From positions 21,255,926-21,319,925 of the forward strand of contig OX421506.1 in assembly GCA_949126835.1 (NCBI GenBank): 64,000 bases of DNA, in the 5' to 3' direction. Made by a program: the position numbers and the translations under genes. Of the stretch, positions 22,486-34,877 are shown in pieces. The DNA is from Anisus vortex (lineage: Eukaryota > Mollusca > Gastropoda > Planorbidae). How positions within the stretch are numbered: the stretch's first letter is position 1; the number at the start of each line of letters is the position of its first letter. The notes under the pieces were generated by a model that did not search any database, was not told where the DNA came from, and saw only the letters and a program-made list of their open reading frames with translations.

Positions 22486-22548
22486 CAAATAGGTCAGACG
22501 CTTATTTGTTTTTCAAATGGCCCAACGTGTGCAATCGAAAGTAGGTCA
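22486..22548 (+). promoter_or_regulatory. Pair of RORE-like sites
   Basis: Two monomeric ROR/Rev-erb response elements, consensus [AT]A[AT]NT[AG]GGTCA, lie in the same orientation. CAAATAGGTCA at 22486-22496 has one mismatch. AAAGTAGGTCA at 22538-22548 is a full match. Their starts are 52 bp apart, about five helical turns. E75 and its relatives bind this motif class. No function is shown. Confidence 0.33.
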
Positions 22549-23044
22549 AACGCTCGGCATGTTGTTTACTTGGTACATTTTTGGTTTGGTGTGTGTGTGT
22601 GCCAACTTTTACCTACGCCGAGAATTTTCCCTTGACTAAATACTTTTAAAGTGTGTGTGTGTCCATGTTTATCTTTTCTTTATCCGGGAGTGCTACTGGC
22701 GCGGTATTTCTGGATGATCTAATCGACCCGATGCGGTACAGCCCCCTATATAATCTGGTTGGCCTACTTCTGCTTGGGTTCAGCGTGTCACAGCGCCTTC
22801 GCTTCGGCTCCCGCCATTGTGACCGATTCTATTTAATTTTTTTTTAAACGAGAGGCCATGGGTAACCAGTCGGCGATATTAATTAAGTAATTCTCTAACC
22901 TCATTTTTGTAAAAGTGTGTGTGTGTTGTTTTTGCCGTGTTCAAAATGACATTGCACATATCTTCAAACACATTTTTTTTTAATGGATTGACACGTAGGC
23001 CCTATTTATTTCAGCGAGATCAGATAACAAACATTAAAACGCTC

Positions 23045-23222
23045 GAGGGTGTCTACCCAGCTCCGATGTTTAGCCTACCTGACATTAGTTGGGGTAAAGT
23101 AAATGCGACTGGGCATTGTGCTGGCCACACATCCCCTAGCATGCCACGGCCACAGGAGCTGGTCGATGCTGCTTCACCCTAGCCCTATGGATCAATTTGA
23201 TCCTACGGATACTTTACTTTAC
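23045..23222 (+). mobile_element. tRNA-derived SINE, 5' truncated
   Basis: It starts within the body (GGGTGTCTACCCAGCTCCGA) and runs to CCTATGGATCAATTTGATCC, followed by a TACTTTACTTTAC tail. The tail suggests an (ACTTT)n end for this family. Confidence 0.82.
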
Positions 23223-24185
23223 AATAGGCCTACCACATAAAATATCACAAAATCAATGATCGGGGATCCACTTCTTGTCCATCTCTGTTAAAGGAATAAA
23301 AGGGCATGTATGAACTGGTTGCACTGTTTTGCCAGAAATGTCTGCGACGAAAACATATTTACAAGTAGAAACATCGAACAAACAAAGTAGTAGTACATCT
23401 TCACGCGTACAGCCGGGGTCACGACTTATCCGTCCAGACCCACACTTGGACCCTATATACTGGCACTTTTTTTCCCCTTTTATTCAAAGGAGACGGGGCA
23501 TGGTCGGGTCTAGGCTTGAACTTTTACCCGTCAAAAATGTAGACCGTGCGTGCGTGCGAGACCCCGTTTCACCACTGCACTCTTCACAAAATCACAGTGA
23601 CACAATGCTAATCACAGTGACACAATGCACTCCTTCGCAATCAACAAAAAAGGGGGTGGGGGTGCATTAAGGCAGTCGTCGAGAGCTAAGAAGAGAGGTG
23701 GAGGGGTTGGGGTGGTCTCTTCGCCTCGTCCGTCGTTTATCAAAACGTGGCATAGATTTGTTGAACAAGTAAAAACAACTCAACGGCAGCGAGGAGCTGC
23801 CGACCACGAGAACGCGCGGATAAACTACAAGTACATGTATGTACTCTACTGTTGATATATTATCGACACACATTCGCTTTACTTTTTTTTATATATATAT
23901 AAAATAATATGCCCGCTTTATAAAATAAAATGTTTCGTCAGGTCGTCATAGTGGAACGAGGTCACAAGGCTGCAACACCCCCACCCCCCACACGCCCCAT
24001 TTCGTTGTTTACTCTCCTGTCTAGGCTACTGACAAAAGTGTGTGCGACCTAAAAAGCAGATAGGCCGGCCCCGGCCCTATAGACCGAAGATTAGTGCAAA
24101 GTGCATTAGCGACCTTGTCATGACCTTTCAATGCACTATGTTTCTAGTATTGGCCAGGCAAATCGTAGGCTTAATGCGTAAATGC

Positions 24186-24362
24186 GTATCAATGTTATAT
24201 GTGGCGTGTATCAATGTTATATGTGGCGTGTATCAATGTTATATGTGGCGTGTATCAATGTTATATGTGGCGTGTATCAATGTTATATGTGGCGTGTATC
24301 AATGTTATATGTGGCGCGTATCAATGTTATATGTGGCGTGTATCAATGTTATATGTGGCGTG
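24186..24362 (+). repeat. 22-bp minisatellite, 8 units (TATCAATGTTATATGTGGCG)
   Basis: Eight almost identical units, the sixth differing by GCGCG for GCGTG. Three overlapping open frames (QCYMWRVS-type repeats) come from the array and are not genes. Confidence 0.95.
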
Positions 24363-24407
24363 GCGTCTGTCCGTGAGCAGGATGGTGTTGCGATGTTTTT
24401 TCATTAG

Positions 24408-24816
24408 AGGCGGACCGAAACCACACCAAAAGTACCGAAACCACACCGAAAGTTATACAATGACTTTCGACCGAAACAGAAAGATAAACCGAAATTACCA
24501 AACAAAAGATTTGAAAAGACTGCAAATTTTTTTGTACCGGTAATATTTAACTAGTTTATGGGTAGGATTCTCTATTAAAGTAAATAGGCCTACAGTTCTA
24601 TATAGGCCTACATGTATAAAGATCTATCATTTCACTCAGAATTGATGACTATTTCAGATTTAATTACCTAAAGAGCGTTGCAGTATTAATTTTGAAAGTT
24701 TAAATAGATATTCGGCTGATAACCGAAAGTCAATCAGTTTCAACCGAAACCTGTGCTGAAAGAGCCCATTTGCCTACTTTCGGCACCGAAAACCGAAACC
24801 GAATTTCGGTCAGCCA
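24408..24816. mobile_element. Possible non-autonomous DNA element with ACCGAAAC-rich ends
   Basis: The left end (GAGGCGGACCGAAACCACAC) and right end (AACCGAAACCGAATTTCGGT) contain matching ACCGAAAC motifs, with GGACCGAAA facing TTTCGGTC. The interior is AT-rich without coding potential. Exact borders and target duplication were not resolved. Confidence 0.35.
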
Positions 24817-25426
24817 GTATTTTTTTAAATTTTTATTTGTGTTGTGCAGAGCACCGATTATTATTCATAGAAATTCCCACTTTTTAAATCCATTAAAGTT
24901 CATTAAAGAGTTTTCGTCCTTCATACCAAAAGATTGCAGATCGAAGTATACAAAAACCCTTCCCTACCTACCCACAAAAAACAAAAACAAAAAAATCCCC
25001 GCGATATCTCAGGTCGGGAAAGCCAATATGGAGTTGTTTATGCTAAATCGAAGCGATAGCGATAACGAGATCGCGTTATAAATTCACAGAAAAGGTCAAT
25101 GGAGAGTGCCTCCCCCCCCCCTCCCCCCGAATCATATCTCCAGATATTGAACCATTGAACCAAAGTATCGAACCCACAAAAAAAAAAAAAGAAAAAGAGG
25201 AGCAGGTTCTAGTTATAAAGCGCGTAGTTACAATGAGGTTGTTTGTATACTATTGCCTAATTCTGTTAGACACAAAATGTTTATCAAAAACTATAATAGA
25301 GCCCGGGGAAGGGGGGGGGGGGGGAAATAAACACGGTACAGGTTTCGAGTTTCAAAAAGTGTGTGTGGGGGGGGGGGGGGGGACTTTACAAGAACAAATG
25401 AAAGCATAAATTATTTTATGTTTTAC

Positions 25427-25634
25427 TACCGAAGGTCCTGGGGGTTCGAATTCTGGTGATGGATAAGAATTTGTTATCGGGTCTGGGCGATGTCCCTGAG
25501 TCTACCCAGCTCTGATGGCTACGGGGCTTTAGTGGGCACTTTGTACTGGCTACAAAATCCTCTAGTATGCTTTGGGTCACAGAAACTAGGCAACGCTGTG
25601 TCGCCGGCTCTATGAATCAATTTGTTCCGACGGG
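25427..25634 (+). mobile_element. tRNA-derived SINE (main family)
   Basis: The B box region GGGTTCGAATTCTGG, then TGTCCCTGAGTCTACCCAGC and the ending GTATGCTTTGGGTCACAG. The head before the B box is truncated. Confidence 0.82.
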
Positions 25635-26350
25635 ATGGTTGTTTTTTTTCCTACGGGAAGGCTCATTGTTGGTAAAATTGTTGTGGTCTGTGTGTGTGTG
25701 TGCTTATGTCTGCCTATGTGTACGAGTCACCATAACTTCCTGGTTCACGCTCCAACGCTCTTTAGGGTCAGGGTTGGAGAGGCGGGGTTGGTGTGTGGCT
25801 GTAAGAGGAGGGGGGGGGGCAGCAAGCAAGCAACCAAAATGACTCGACAACAGAAAACAGACCCTCTTTTTTTTTCTTCTTTCTTCTGGTGCTGCATGTT
25901 TAAGCACTCTTAATCTGTGCTCGTCAAATGTGGATCACGAGCTGTGTCCTAAATTCGGAACGCGCACAGAGGTAACGTGATATTACAGTTTCCACTCATT
26001 TTGTCATGCTTTTTTTTTTCTTCTTCTACAATCAATTTACAAGCGTTGCTATTTAGGTTTGTGGGAAGTCCCAATTTTGTTGTTGCTGGACTTGAGCAGA
26101 ATAAAACATGATAAAACCAACAGCAACGTAACAATGACCAAAGCATATCGCGGTACTCATATCGCATATAGAGTAGGCCTATATTATTTATATATAATTA
26201 TGTATTCTGGTACGAGCGTGTCAAACCGTGTTGTTAGTTATCACACACGCCACAATCACAGCTACCGAAGCTAAGTGGGGGGGGGGGGGCAGGTGGGGGA
26301 GAGGGAAGGGTGCTCGTTTGATAATCAGCCAAGCGGTTTACAGGAGGGCG

Positions 26351-26375
26351 AGGTCACGTGAGGTCAACTAGGTCA
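26351..26375 (+). promoter_or_regulatory. Triple AGGTCA half-site cluster with embedded CACGTG E-box
   Basis: Three perfect AGGTCA half-sites lie in direct orientation at 26351-26356, 26361-26366 and 26370-26375. They form a DR4 followed by a DR3. The DR4 spacer creates CACGTG at 26355-26360. The third half-site is preceded by CAACT, close to the ROR/Rev-erb element. Nuclear receptors bind such repeats and bHLH factors bind CACGTG. The location in the inferred large 5' intron of a nuclear receptor gene suggests auto- or cross-regulation, which is untested. Confidence 0.4.
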
Positions 26376-26739
26376 GCATGATACGGTCCCTTTCGCTCGA
26401 CGCAAAACATAATAACACGTTCATTTCTCTCTCTTTTCTTTCCAACAACAGACTGTTACACGATTCTAGGTGTTTGCCAGAGTGCAAGTTATACTGCCTT
26501 AGCAGAATGAATAAATTGATGGCACTTGTGCTTTAGTTGTTTTGTCGTTTGCATGTTGTACACTCCTACGATGTTAATCTTTGTGTGTGTGTTAAGACTG
26601 CTGTAGATCTGAATCTGAAGGCCGTTAACCTAAAAGATATGTATGTACACTACAACACAATTCCCTCCCTTTCAAACTCTGGGAGGCGGGGGGGGGGGGG
26701 GGGGGGCTGCGGTCTTTTAAACCGTTTAGCCGTAATCCT

Positions 26740-26910
26740 TCTCGCAAGTGGCACCCGGGCATGGAATGGGTTGCATGAACAAACCAGGAAAACCTGTAAC
26801 TTATCATTTTAAACGTTAATAAAGATGCAAGACTAGACTCGGGCCACGGATGAGCGTAGGACGCAATAATCTTCTTTATAGAAGGAGCGCCCGTAATATA
26901 TTATAAGATA
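26740..26910 (+). mobile_element. LINE 3' end fragment
   Basis: Same family as 15984-16150: GGGCATGGAATGGGTTGCAT, GATGAGCGTAGGACGCAATA and TTCTTTATAGAAGGAGCGCC, then an A-rich end with a TAAGATAAAA tail. Confidence 0.75.
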
Positions 26911-27343
26911 AAAATAAGTTTTAAGAATTCAGTTTTAAGAATCGTTTACAGCGATAAAGTCTGTATAGGGTGTTGGCCTAATTGTAGGCCTAGAGATGAA
27001 CGAACTGCAGAAAAAGACATCTTAAAACAGATTAAAGCAAGAAAGAAAATACAAAGAAAAAGAAACACCGAAAGAGACATAGAAAGTGTAAAAAGATGAC
27101 CATACTTTTTTTTTTCTTCAAAGTTTAACGGAGAGGGTTTTTTAAACTAGATCTATACTTAGAGTGCAAATACGAGGTCAAGCAAACAACTCAGATCTAG
27201 GGGGAAAATAACTTTGGGCTTGCATCTCTGCTTTATTGTTACCACACAGAAAAAACAACACACACACGCACACACTCACTAAATTTCTCATTTACTTTCT
27301 ATACGACCAATTCGCGCTTTAAAAAAAAATTAGTTATAGGGCA

Positions 27344-27720
27344 GTGGGGCGGGGAGGGGGGGGGGAGGGAAACGGGCGCATCCCCATTAACGGACGTATT
27401 TTTTTTATTTTTGGGTCAAAGTTTGGTCTGGGTGACCTTGGCGCTTTATCAGGAAGAAACAGGTGGAGAGAGAGAGGAGAGAGAGGGCGGGCGGGAAGAG
27501 GGACAGGCAGTGCGGGAGGGAAGATGCGTGGAGGAAGGATGACGGTGCAACGGGCTAAAAGTAGAGAGAAAGAGCAGAAGAAGAAGAAGAGGGAAAAAAA
27601 GTTGTTTACTGCACTTTTGATACACGAGGCGGTGGGGAGGGAGAAAAAAAAGAGAGAGGGTGGGGGGCGAGATGAGAAGAGAATTTAAGTGAAGGAGAGA
27701 GGAGGGTGTGTGCGGGGGAA
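27344..27720. repeat. Polypurine/GA-rich stretch
   Basis: Mostly G and A on the plus strand with GAGAGAGG, AAGAAGAAG and GGGGGG runs. The overlapping plus and minus frames are low-complexity and are not credited as genes. Confidence 0.75.
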
Positions 27721-27849
27721 AGTCCTTCAAGCGGATTGGTCGGAGGACAAGTGGGACAAAGATAAAAATAAAACAAAACTAAAAAAAAGAAGCCTTCGTT
27801 TTTGGTATAACTTGGGAATTGTTGGTTAAGTGCATGCATTCTCAATGTT

Positions 27850-30820
27850 TATAGAGAACATAGGACTGACCTCACCACACACACACGACACACACCAACT
27901 GCCTCACAGACTTAACATGATCAGTCATTATTTTAGTGGGGCAATGACAAGCAGAGGCGGATTAATGTTTATTGCAATTACAACAAAAGATCATAATTTC
28001 GTTTGGCTACATCATCCCTCAAACGTTATGTCCTACATGTGCACTTGCACACACACACACAAAGGAAACAATAGGTCATCTTTGGGCGTTAGATAAGTTT
28101 AAAGTTTAAACCGTACATTGGGGACTCGGAGAAAAGAACAAAATTAGTGACCATGATTCATGATTATGTTTCGCATTAAGGCCCTCCCCCATCCCACATA
28201 CCAATGGGTCATTCATCATGGCCCATCGGCCCTTGTGAATGAAATGCCTCTCCAGAAGTCAGGTTTACTGCAGCTAGATTCATTAGAGGTATCCATCCCC
28301 ATAACAGTGTTTGCCACCAACACCCATCCATCCGCCCAGAACTACGGCCAGGCTCTTGTGCAATATTGCACAACCTGGAAACCCCATCGCTACGCCACCA
28401 CTGACCCACTCACTTTTAACGGCACTAGTGTTCAAAGTGTAATCTTAAATAATAAACGCTTATAACCCACAAAGCATCGTTGGTATACACCCACACAAAC
28501 TAGATGTCACAACCCTTAAAAAAATAAACTGCTCAGATTTCAGACTCACATATCTCCTTTATTTGTACACAAGACTAGACAATGTAAAATGAGCTGTAAG
28601 CTATTCATAATAATACTTCGGTTTATAAATATAACTATTTTTCTTTAAATCAAGATAACAGTTCCATTGCTCAAAATAGATTTTAAAAGTACCGGTATTA
28701 TATTATCTTTATTTCTCTCTCTCTCTCTTCATCTTCATTACTAGTACTCCTTACATTAAGGGGAAAAAAAGAACACTACCATATTGCATAATGCTAACGT
28801 TTGGGTTTTTCATCCCAGAATATTCATTAATAAACCTTGAACTGTAAGACACACACAAAAAAAGCTTACCCAATCACAGCACACACAGGCTCTCACACAC
28901 ACATGCACAGGCTCACACACACACACACACTCACACACACACTCTTATCTCACCACAAAGTGGAACATTTCAGAGACACAAACACGTTTAAAAGTGCAAA
29001 GCATTCATTAAATAAAAGTTCATGCAAGTCTCCAACAAGTGGAGATGGTAGGTGTATGTGTGTGTGTGTATGTGTGTGTGTGTTTGTGGGCTAAGGAGGG
29101 GTGTGTGGGTAACCAAACTGCAAAAAAATGTTCATATATTCTTAAGGTAGTGGTGGTGTGGTCTTGTGTGTCCCGATCCATGGCCCTTTTACCCTTTACG
29201 TCATAGAAGGGTGGAGATGGCTAGAGGAGGCCGCAGTCAGAAAGATATAAAAAAAGGAAAACGTGAGTTCTGAAAGTGAGCTATACTTTAAGCGGCTCAA
29301 TGAAGTTGCTCAATAAAGTCTAGAGTTGTTCAAGAGTTGCTCAAAAGAGTTGTTCAATAGAGTTGTTCACTAGAGTTGTTCAATAGAGTTGCTCAACAGA
29401 GTTGTTCAATAGAGTTGCTCATCATAGTTGAATAGAAGTGCACATTAGAGTTGCGCGATTTGAGTTTTAAAAAAAGACAAAACGCTGATGTCAAATTATA
29501 CATTAATTTGCTATATTTAAAATAGAACAAACAAACAACTAATATAATTGAAGCTTTTAGTGAAAAGTTGAAACAATGCCATTGGAAATGGGAGCAGGGC
29601 GATGTGGGGGCTGACCGGTGGTTGGGAAGATAATAGTTATTGTGATAATGGTTCCAATTATTATATACCTCGTTCCAGATAAGGGACATGCGAACTGCAT
29701 CAAGGCCATTTCTAACATATCACTTATCCCTCCAATTTGCACCCCCCCCCCCCCCCGGGTCATTTCATATCTACTGTCACACAATGGTATAATTTTATGG
29801 TAAGGGGATAAACAGGCACAGCGGGTACATGTCTGGCCGTTACACGGCCCACATAATGGCGGGACCATTAACTACCACCGAAGTTTTCACCCCAAACTTT
29901 TGCGTTTCCCTTGACCTGGTTAGTTATACTTATCCTACCTCTTCGTCAAAACAACTGACATTTTAGCACTTACACTAAATACCCAGTAACTACAAAGTAA
30001 ATGACAGACATATGACAGATATCATTTCCTCACAACAGCATAGATGGCATTTTTATATATAGATCGAGCATTTTGGTTGTTATGGACAATGGCCCTTTCT
30101 CTTCCGTTGAGGGCTTTTCAGTATAGTTATAAATCTGCTTTAAAAAAAAATATTTGTCGAACATTTCTTTTTTGTTTTTTCAACATTGGTGTTTGCTTCA
30201 CCCAATAAAGATGAATCATGAAGTGTCTTGTCATTTCACACATAAAGCAATATGACTGACATTCGATTCGAAAGATGTAAGTTTTGCTGAAGGTGTATTA
30301 CTTTTTTTGTCGGCTCAGTAAACTTTGATTTCGTTTAAAAACCCAACTTGGGCTGTCGAGGTGAGGGCGGTGTCTACTGTCTAAGGCACGTCGCTTGCGG
30401 CATGCTGGGAAAATAAGTTGGAGCTGTTGGTCCGGGAGAGGGAGGGGGGATGCGTTTCTCAGGCGGAGCTCTTTAGTAAAATCGTGTAGCATTATAAATC
30501 ACAAATAGTATAATATATTAATGGTGCGGGGAAGGTGGTTTTTTTGGGGGTGGGTGGGGTGGGGTAGTTCCTTTACAATTGAGACCCTTCCCTTCTTACA
30601 TGTTTGAGGCGACTTCATCCATTCACCAAAGTCTGTGCCTGCCATTGAGATTGTTGCCACTATCAAAACGTGCTCACAAGTATACTTGCTTGAAGTACTA
30701 AGGGAGTTGTTTTGTTTACTTCTACTTTTTAAAAAGAATACTTTACTTACAAAGACGCTGTGTATAAACCAGCAATTAAACATCTTGAATGAATTATTCT
30801 ACACACATTTAGCATACAAC
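27850..30820. other. Intronic/intergenic stretch without a recognised gene
   Basis: It contains (CA)n and (TG)n patches at about 28895-28945 and 29056-29085, a degenerate GAGTTGTTCAATA repeat at 29322-29425, and a C14 run at about 29743. Frames such as 28160-28465 show no family match and no coherent splice sites. No exon is supported. Confidence 0.6.
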
Positions 30821-31353
30821 TAGCTCATTTACCCGGCGTTGCCCAGGGTAACAATAACTACAGAAGAAAAAAAAATATATACACTTTTACTTTCAGATCC
30901 GGGTTGTCATTTAGCCGAGAAATGTTTGTATATGCACAGAATTGGAAATATTGTTTAAAAACAAAAACATGCGACCGACACGGAATCATCTAACGCATCC
31001 GCTTTAAACGAGAAATATTTATTTGTAACGTGTTTTTATTTCCTAGAAAATTTCGTATCCCTCCTCCCAGCCCTCCAATTCGTAATAGGGTCAAATCGAA
31101 AACGGTCAAAATTTCCTAACATTACATACTTTTTTCACCCGTAAAACTAGAAAGGTCTGTAATAGGTTGTAGGTGGGCTGTCTTTAAATAACCCCAGAAA
31201 ATGTCACCCACACTTTAATGTGCACAATCCTTGTCACGTGATGAAATTATGTTTCATTTGTTGGCTAAATAAAGCCAAATCTATTTAAGCCTATCTATAG
31301 GGACACCCCCTCCAGTCCCGGGAACAAATTTCAGCCTTCTCCAAGAACCTCCA

Positions 31354-31566
31354 GTACACCTGGGGTTCGAATCCTGGTGAAGGGTAGGACTTGTTCCTGG
31401 GACTGGCGGGTGTTGCCCTGAGTCTACCTGAGTCCTGGGTTAGGGTTTAAGTAACATGCGGCTGGGTTTTGCACTGGCCACACACACACACCCCTAGTAC
31501 GCCATGACCACAGAAACTGTTGAACGCTGCTTCACTGGCCCAGTGATCAATTTGGTCCTACGGAGT
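31354..31566 (+). mobile_element. tRNA-derived SINE (main family)
   Basis: B box GGTTCGAATCC, then CCTGAGTCTACCTGAGTC, CACTGGCCACACACAC and ATCAATTTGGTCCTACGG. The sequence before the B box is truncated. It lies inside the 30822-32352 unit. Confidence 0.82.
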
Positions 31567-32037
31567 ACTATACTACAGCTTACAGTGGGCCAATGCAACA
31601 AAACAATATAAACTAGGTCACTTTAAATTTACACTTAACAAGGTTAATGACATCTAGGCTGAAGAAAAAAAAAAGATGCTTGTAATTTCTAATCTTTTCC
31701 TATAATACTAAAAGTATAGATGTCGAGGTTAAATGCAGCCATCCCCCTTTTTTGTTTGTTCATCTGTTCATTCATTTTTGTTGCCTCCCCAGCAATGTTC
31801 GCTCTAACGAGTCTGTCCAGTGAGATGTTTCGATCGATACCGCAGCCATCAAAGTTGGAGGCATGGGCCGAGGGTGATTCACTTCAAACAACGAGAGAGA
31901 GATATATCTATATATATAAAAAGACAGTGTTAAGCCCCGCGAGGATCCCCATTGGTCAATTTAAAAACACGTGCGTTACTGACCTATCTAGGCCTAGCCC
32001 AATATACCGTCTAATAATTTTTCACATCGGACATGTG

Positions 32038-32108
32038 TCTTCGATAGCTCAGTGGTAAACGTAGTGGACTGCTATACGGGCGACCAGGGTTCGATTCTCC
32101 AGTTAGAC
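32038..32108 (+). pseudogene. tRNA-Tyr-like pseudogene
   Basis: TCTTCGATAGCTCAGTGGTA resembles the 5' half of eukaryotic tRNA-Tyr. The B box GGTTCGATTCT follows, then a T9 run. The D-arm is shortened, the anticodon loop (TGCTATA) lacks the invariant T33, and the acceptor stem does not pair. It is probably a pseudogene or a SINE head, not a working tRNA. Confidence 0.5.
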
Positions 32109-32500
32109 TGTACTTTTTTTTTTCGACAATTAATTTTTCAAACTTTTAAAAACAAAAGACATTGTAAATCTATAGGCAATATAGATATTTTTAAATAAAA
32201 ATATTTGACTATTTTTTTTTACCCTATTACAATATTTATTTACTTTCCTAAAAGTATTCAGTAAGTGTAGTTTATAAATTTGTTATCTGCACCCCAGACA
32301 GTCCTTTTTTTTTCACCCGGGCAACGCCGGGCAATGTAGCTTGTTATATATAAAAACACACCGTCGGTGAGTGCAAAAGATAGGGAGGGGCAATAACTGG
32401 GTAATTCATTGATAGTATTTACACACACTCAATTCAGTGGCCGAGTTTAATATTATTGTATTAGTTAGATCCGTTTTGTTTTTCAAATTTTCATTAATTT

Positions 32501-32742
32501 AGCTGGGCGTGAGACACGGGTGGCACTAAGATACCAAAGGTCCAGGGGTTTGAATCCTGGAGAAGGCTATGGTATGCTGCCGGGTCTTGAGGTTATCCCT
32601 AAGTCTAAACAGCTCTAATGGGTTTTGCGAAGGCGGCTGGGAAATTGCACTGGCCACACAATCCCATAGTATGCTGTGGCCACGGAGACTGGTCAACGCT
32701 GCGTCACTAGCTATATGAACCGAACTGGTGCCACGGGGATAC
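32501..32742 (+). mobile_element. tRNA-derived SINE (main family)
   Basis: Diverged head, B box GGGTTTGAATCC-type sequence, CTAAGTCTAAACAGCTCTAA, ACTGGCCACACAATCCCATA and the ending GAACCGAACTGGTGCCACGG. Confidence 0.8.
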
Positions 32743-33310
32743 TTTTTTTTAAACTTTTCACACGGGACTGTGCATTTTGAACCTATAAACAAAAATCGAC
32801 CAGGCGCTTATAATGCTTAGAACCATTAGCGTAACGAGAGGCGGAAGACACTTTCATTTTTCATTAACTTCTTAGCTTACTCATAATTTGGGAAAAAAAA
32901 TTAAGGCGCCAATTTACCCCCAGCCCGGGCGCCATTTCACCACCCATTACCCCACTGCTTAGGGCACATTTAAAAAAGAATCCTTCAATATAATTACAAA
33001 AAAATAATAATAGAAAAGAAAGGTTGAACATTATTATTTTATGTTCATATAGAGTCTTCTGTAACAGTGTACTCCGTTGCCATGGAGACAACTGTATAGC
33101 CAGTAAACAAACACTCTAAATAAAACCCAGGAAAAAAGGGAGGGAATAGGGTGCATTATTGCATCATTCCATTAGAACCGTATGTTTTACACCGACGAAC
33201 CTACAGGAGGGGGTCAAGGTAACCTTAACCCTAACCAAGCCATTCCCGACTAGTGGGGCCAACAAGAGCGTCATATCATATATATATATCATATATATAT
33301 ATATATATGT

Positions 33311-33532
33311 GGAATGAGCCATCTAGGGAACTGCGATCTTCAACACAGTCACTCCTCAAAACTCCTAGTTTGGATGGACACAGAAAGAAGTACCTACAGT
33401 CTATCTCAGACACTGAGAGAATCTGGGACAAGAGAATCTTTTAAAAAGAACTTAAAGACCTTTCTCTTTGGCTAGTACATCTGCCAATGCAAAACACACC
33501 AAGAGCGCACTGTACATGCTAATTTAATAGCA
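33311..33532 (+). mobile_element. CR1/Jockey-type LINE 3' tail fragment
   Basis: It is nearly identical to parts of 45890-46165 (for example TAGTTTGGATGGACACAGAA and CTCAGACACTGAGAGAATCT), with about 70 bp missing in the middle. It ends in the AGCATGGATAGA tail motif. Confidence 0.8.
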
Positions 33533-34877
33533 TGGATAGAAATGCCCATTATTATTATTAATATATATACCATATATATATATATATATAATTGTAATAC
33601 TAATGCAATTTGTATATATACACAAATGCCCAACTTCAACTATTTGTATGTAACAAGAATAAAACAAAAGAAAGGTAAAATGTTTCAGAACAGTGAGTGC
33701 TTTATACCCCGAATAACGGCACCAAAATCCTTTCAATATCTTTGTACCAGCATTGCCAAGCCAAGTATAAGTACATAAATCAGTGGCTCAAAATTGCTAT
33801 ACGTAATAATGGCTACAGATAATGTACAAAAGTGACAAATGATTTCTGTGTTAAAACAGCTATGAAATAAAAAAAAAATTTGTTTATAAATTTAAAGTTT
33901 GTAAATAAATTTTTGCTTTATTTTAATTTGAGAAATTGAATTAGATCTACACTAAACAAAATTATAAAATTTGTCTCCACAGAATTAATAAACAGAACCC
34001 GGATGTCAGTTTTCAGGACGCTGTATTAAATTTGCAAAAAAAAATAATTATATATATAATTAAAACAACAAACCGCGTGCAAATGATTAGACACAAGGAG
34101 AGAACATTATATATACTGGAAGCCGGTTGGTTAAAGATTGATGTTGTTTTTTTTATAAGTCTATTTTTAGAACATTTTTGCGGTAAACACATTTCTGAAA
34201 CAGCACGACGCCTCTTTTTCCAACTTGCAATCATTTATTCATTTGTCCCCCCTTTTTCATCTTCTTCCCGGAATACAAACAAACAAACTAACAAACTTAC
34301 AGATAAAAACAAACACATAAAATATATTCTGATGATAATAAAGAGGATCATTATAGCCTTGACGTCTTTCAAATATGGGACAACGCCTAACCATCATCCT
34401 ATTTATAACTTCCAAGTCTTCCAAAAATGGGACGACCCTTAAACATCATAATAATTATAACCTCAAAGTTGTCCAAATATAGAACGATCTCAAAACAATG
34501 ATAATATAACTGTAAAAAAAATATCTAGGAAAAAACAAACCCAAACAATTTTTTTTTGTAGTCAATCGAAAATTGTAATGGAAATAAAAATGTACAGTCC
34601 TAGTTTCCAAAATAATTAACATTTGTGTAACTGCCATTTTTGTTTTCTTTTGTTTCTTGTTTGTTTGTTTTTTATAGGGGTTTAAAATGAAGAGGGGCGG
34701 GAGGGACGGAGACCTACATTATTTAGAGTTCAAGGCTATACAAGTTAAGGCGAAAGAAAAAACAGACTGGGACTGGGAAGTAGAAGAGAGAAGAAGAGTG
34801 AGAAAAACAAGAAGATAAATTGGAAGAACAAGAATTAGAATAGAGGGAGAAGAGAAGAAGAAGATGCAAGTATAGAG

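Larger units (their letters stand above)
30822..32352. mobile_element. About 1.5-kb unit with CCCGGCGTTGCCC inverted ends
   Basis: CTAGCTCATTTACCCGGCGT (30820 onward), continuing TGCCCAGGGT, is repeated inverted at 32313-32350 (CACCCGGGCAACGCCGGGCA, then ATGTAGCTTGTTAT). The ends agree at about 80%. The interior carries a SINE (31354-31566) and a tRNA-Tyr-like pseudogene (32038-32108). It is either one transposon with later insertions or two opposed copies of one repeat. Confidence 0.45.

Noticed and set aside
17690..24362. CRISPR-like arrays
   Set aside because: The tandem repeats have no spacers, and the window is clearly animal DNA with spliced genes and SINEs.
30600..30783. Minus-strand possible first exon ending ACAT|GTAAGAAGG
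   Set aside because: Joining it to the zinc-finger exon would create a stop codon at the junction.
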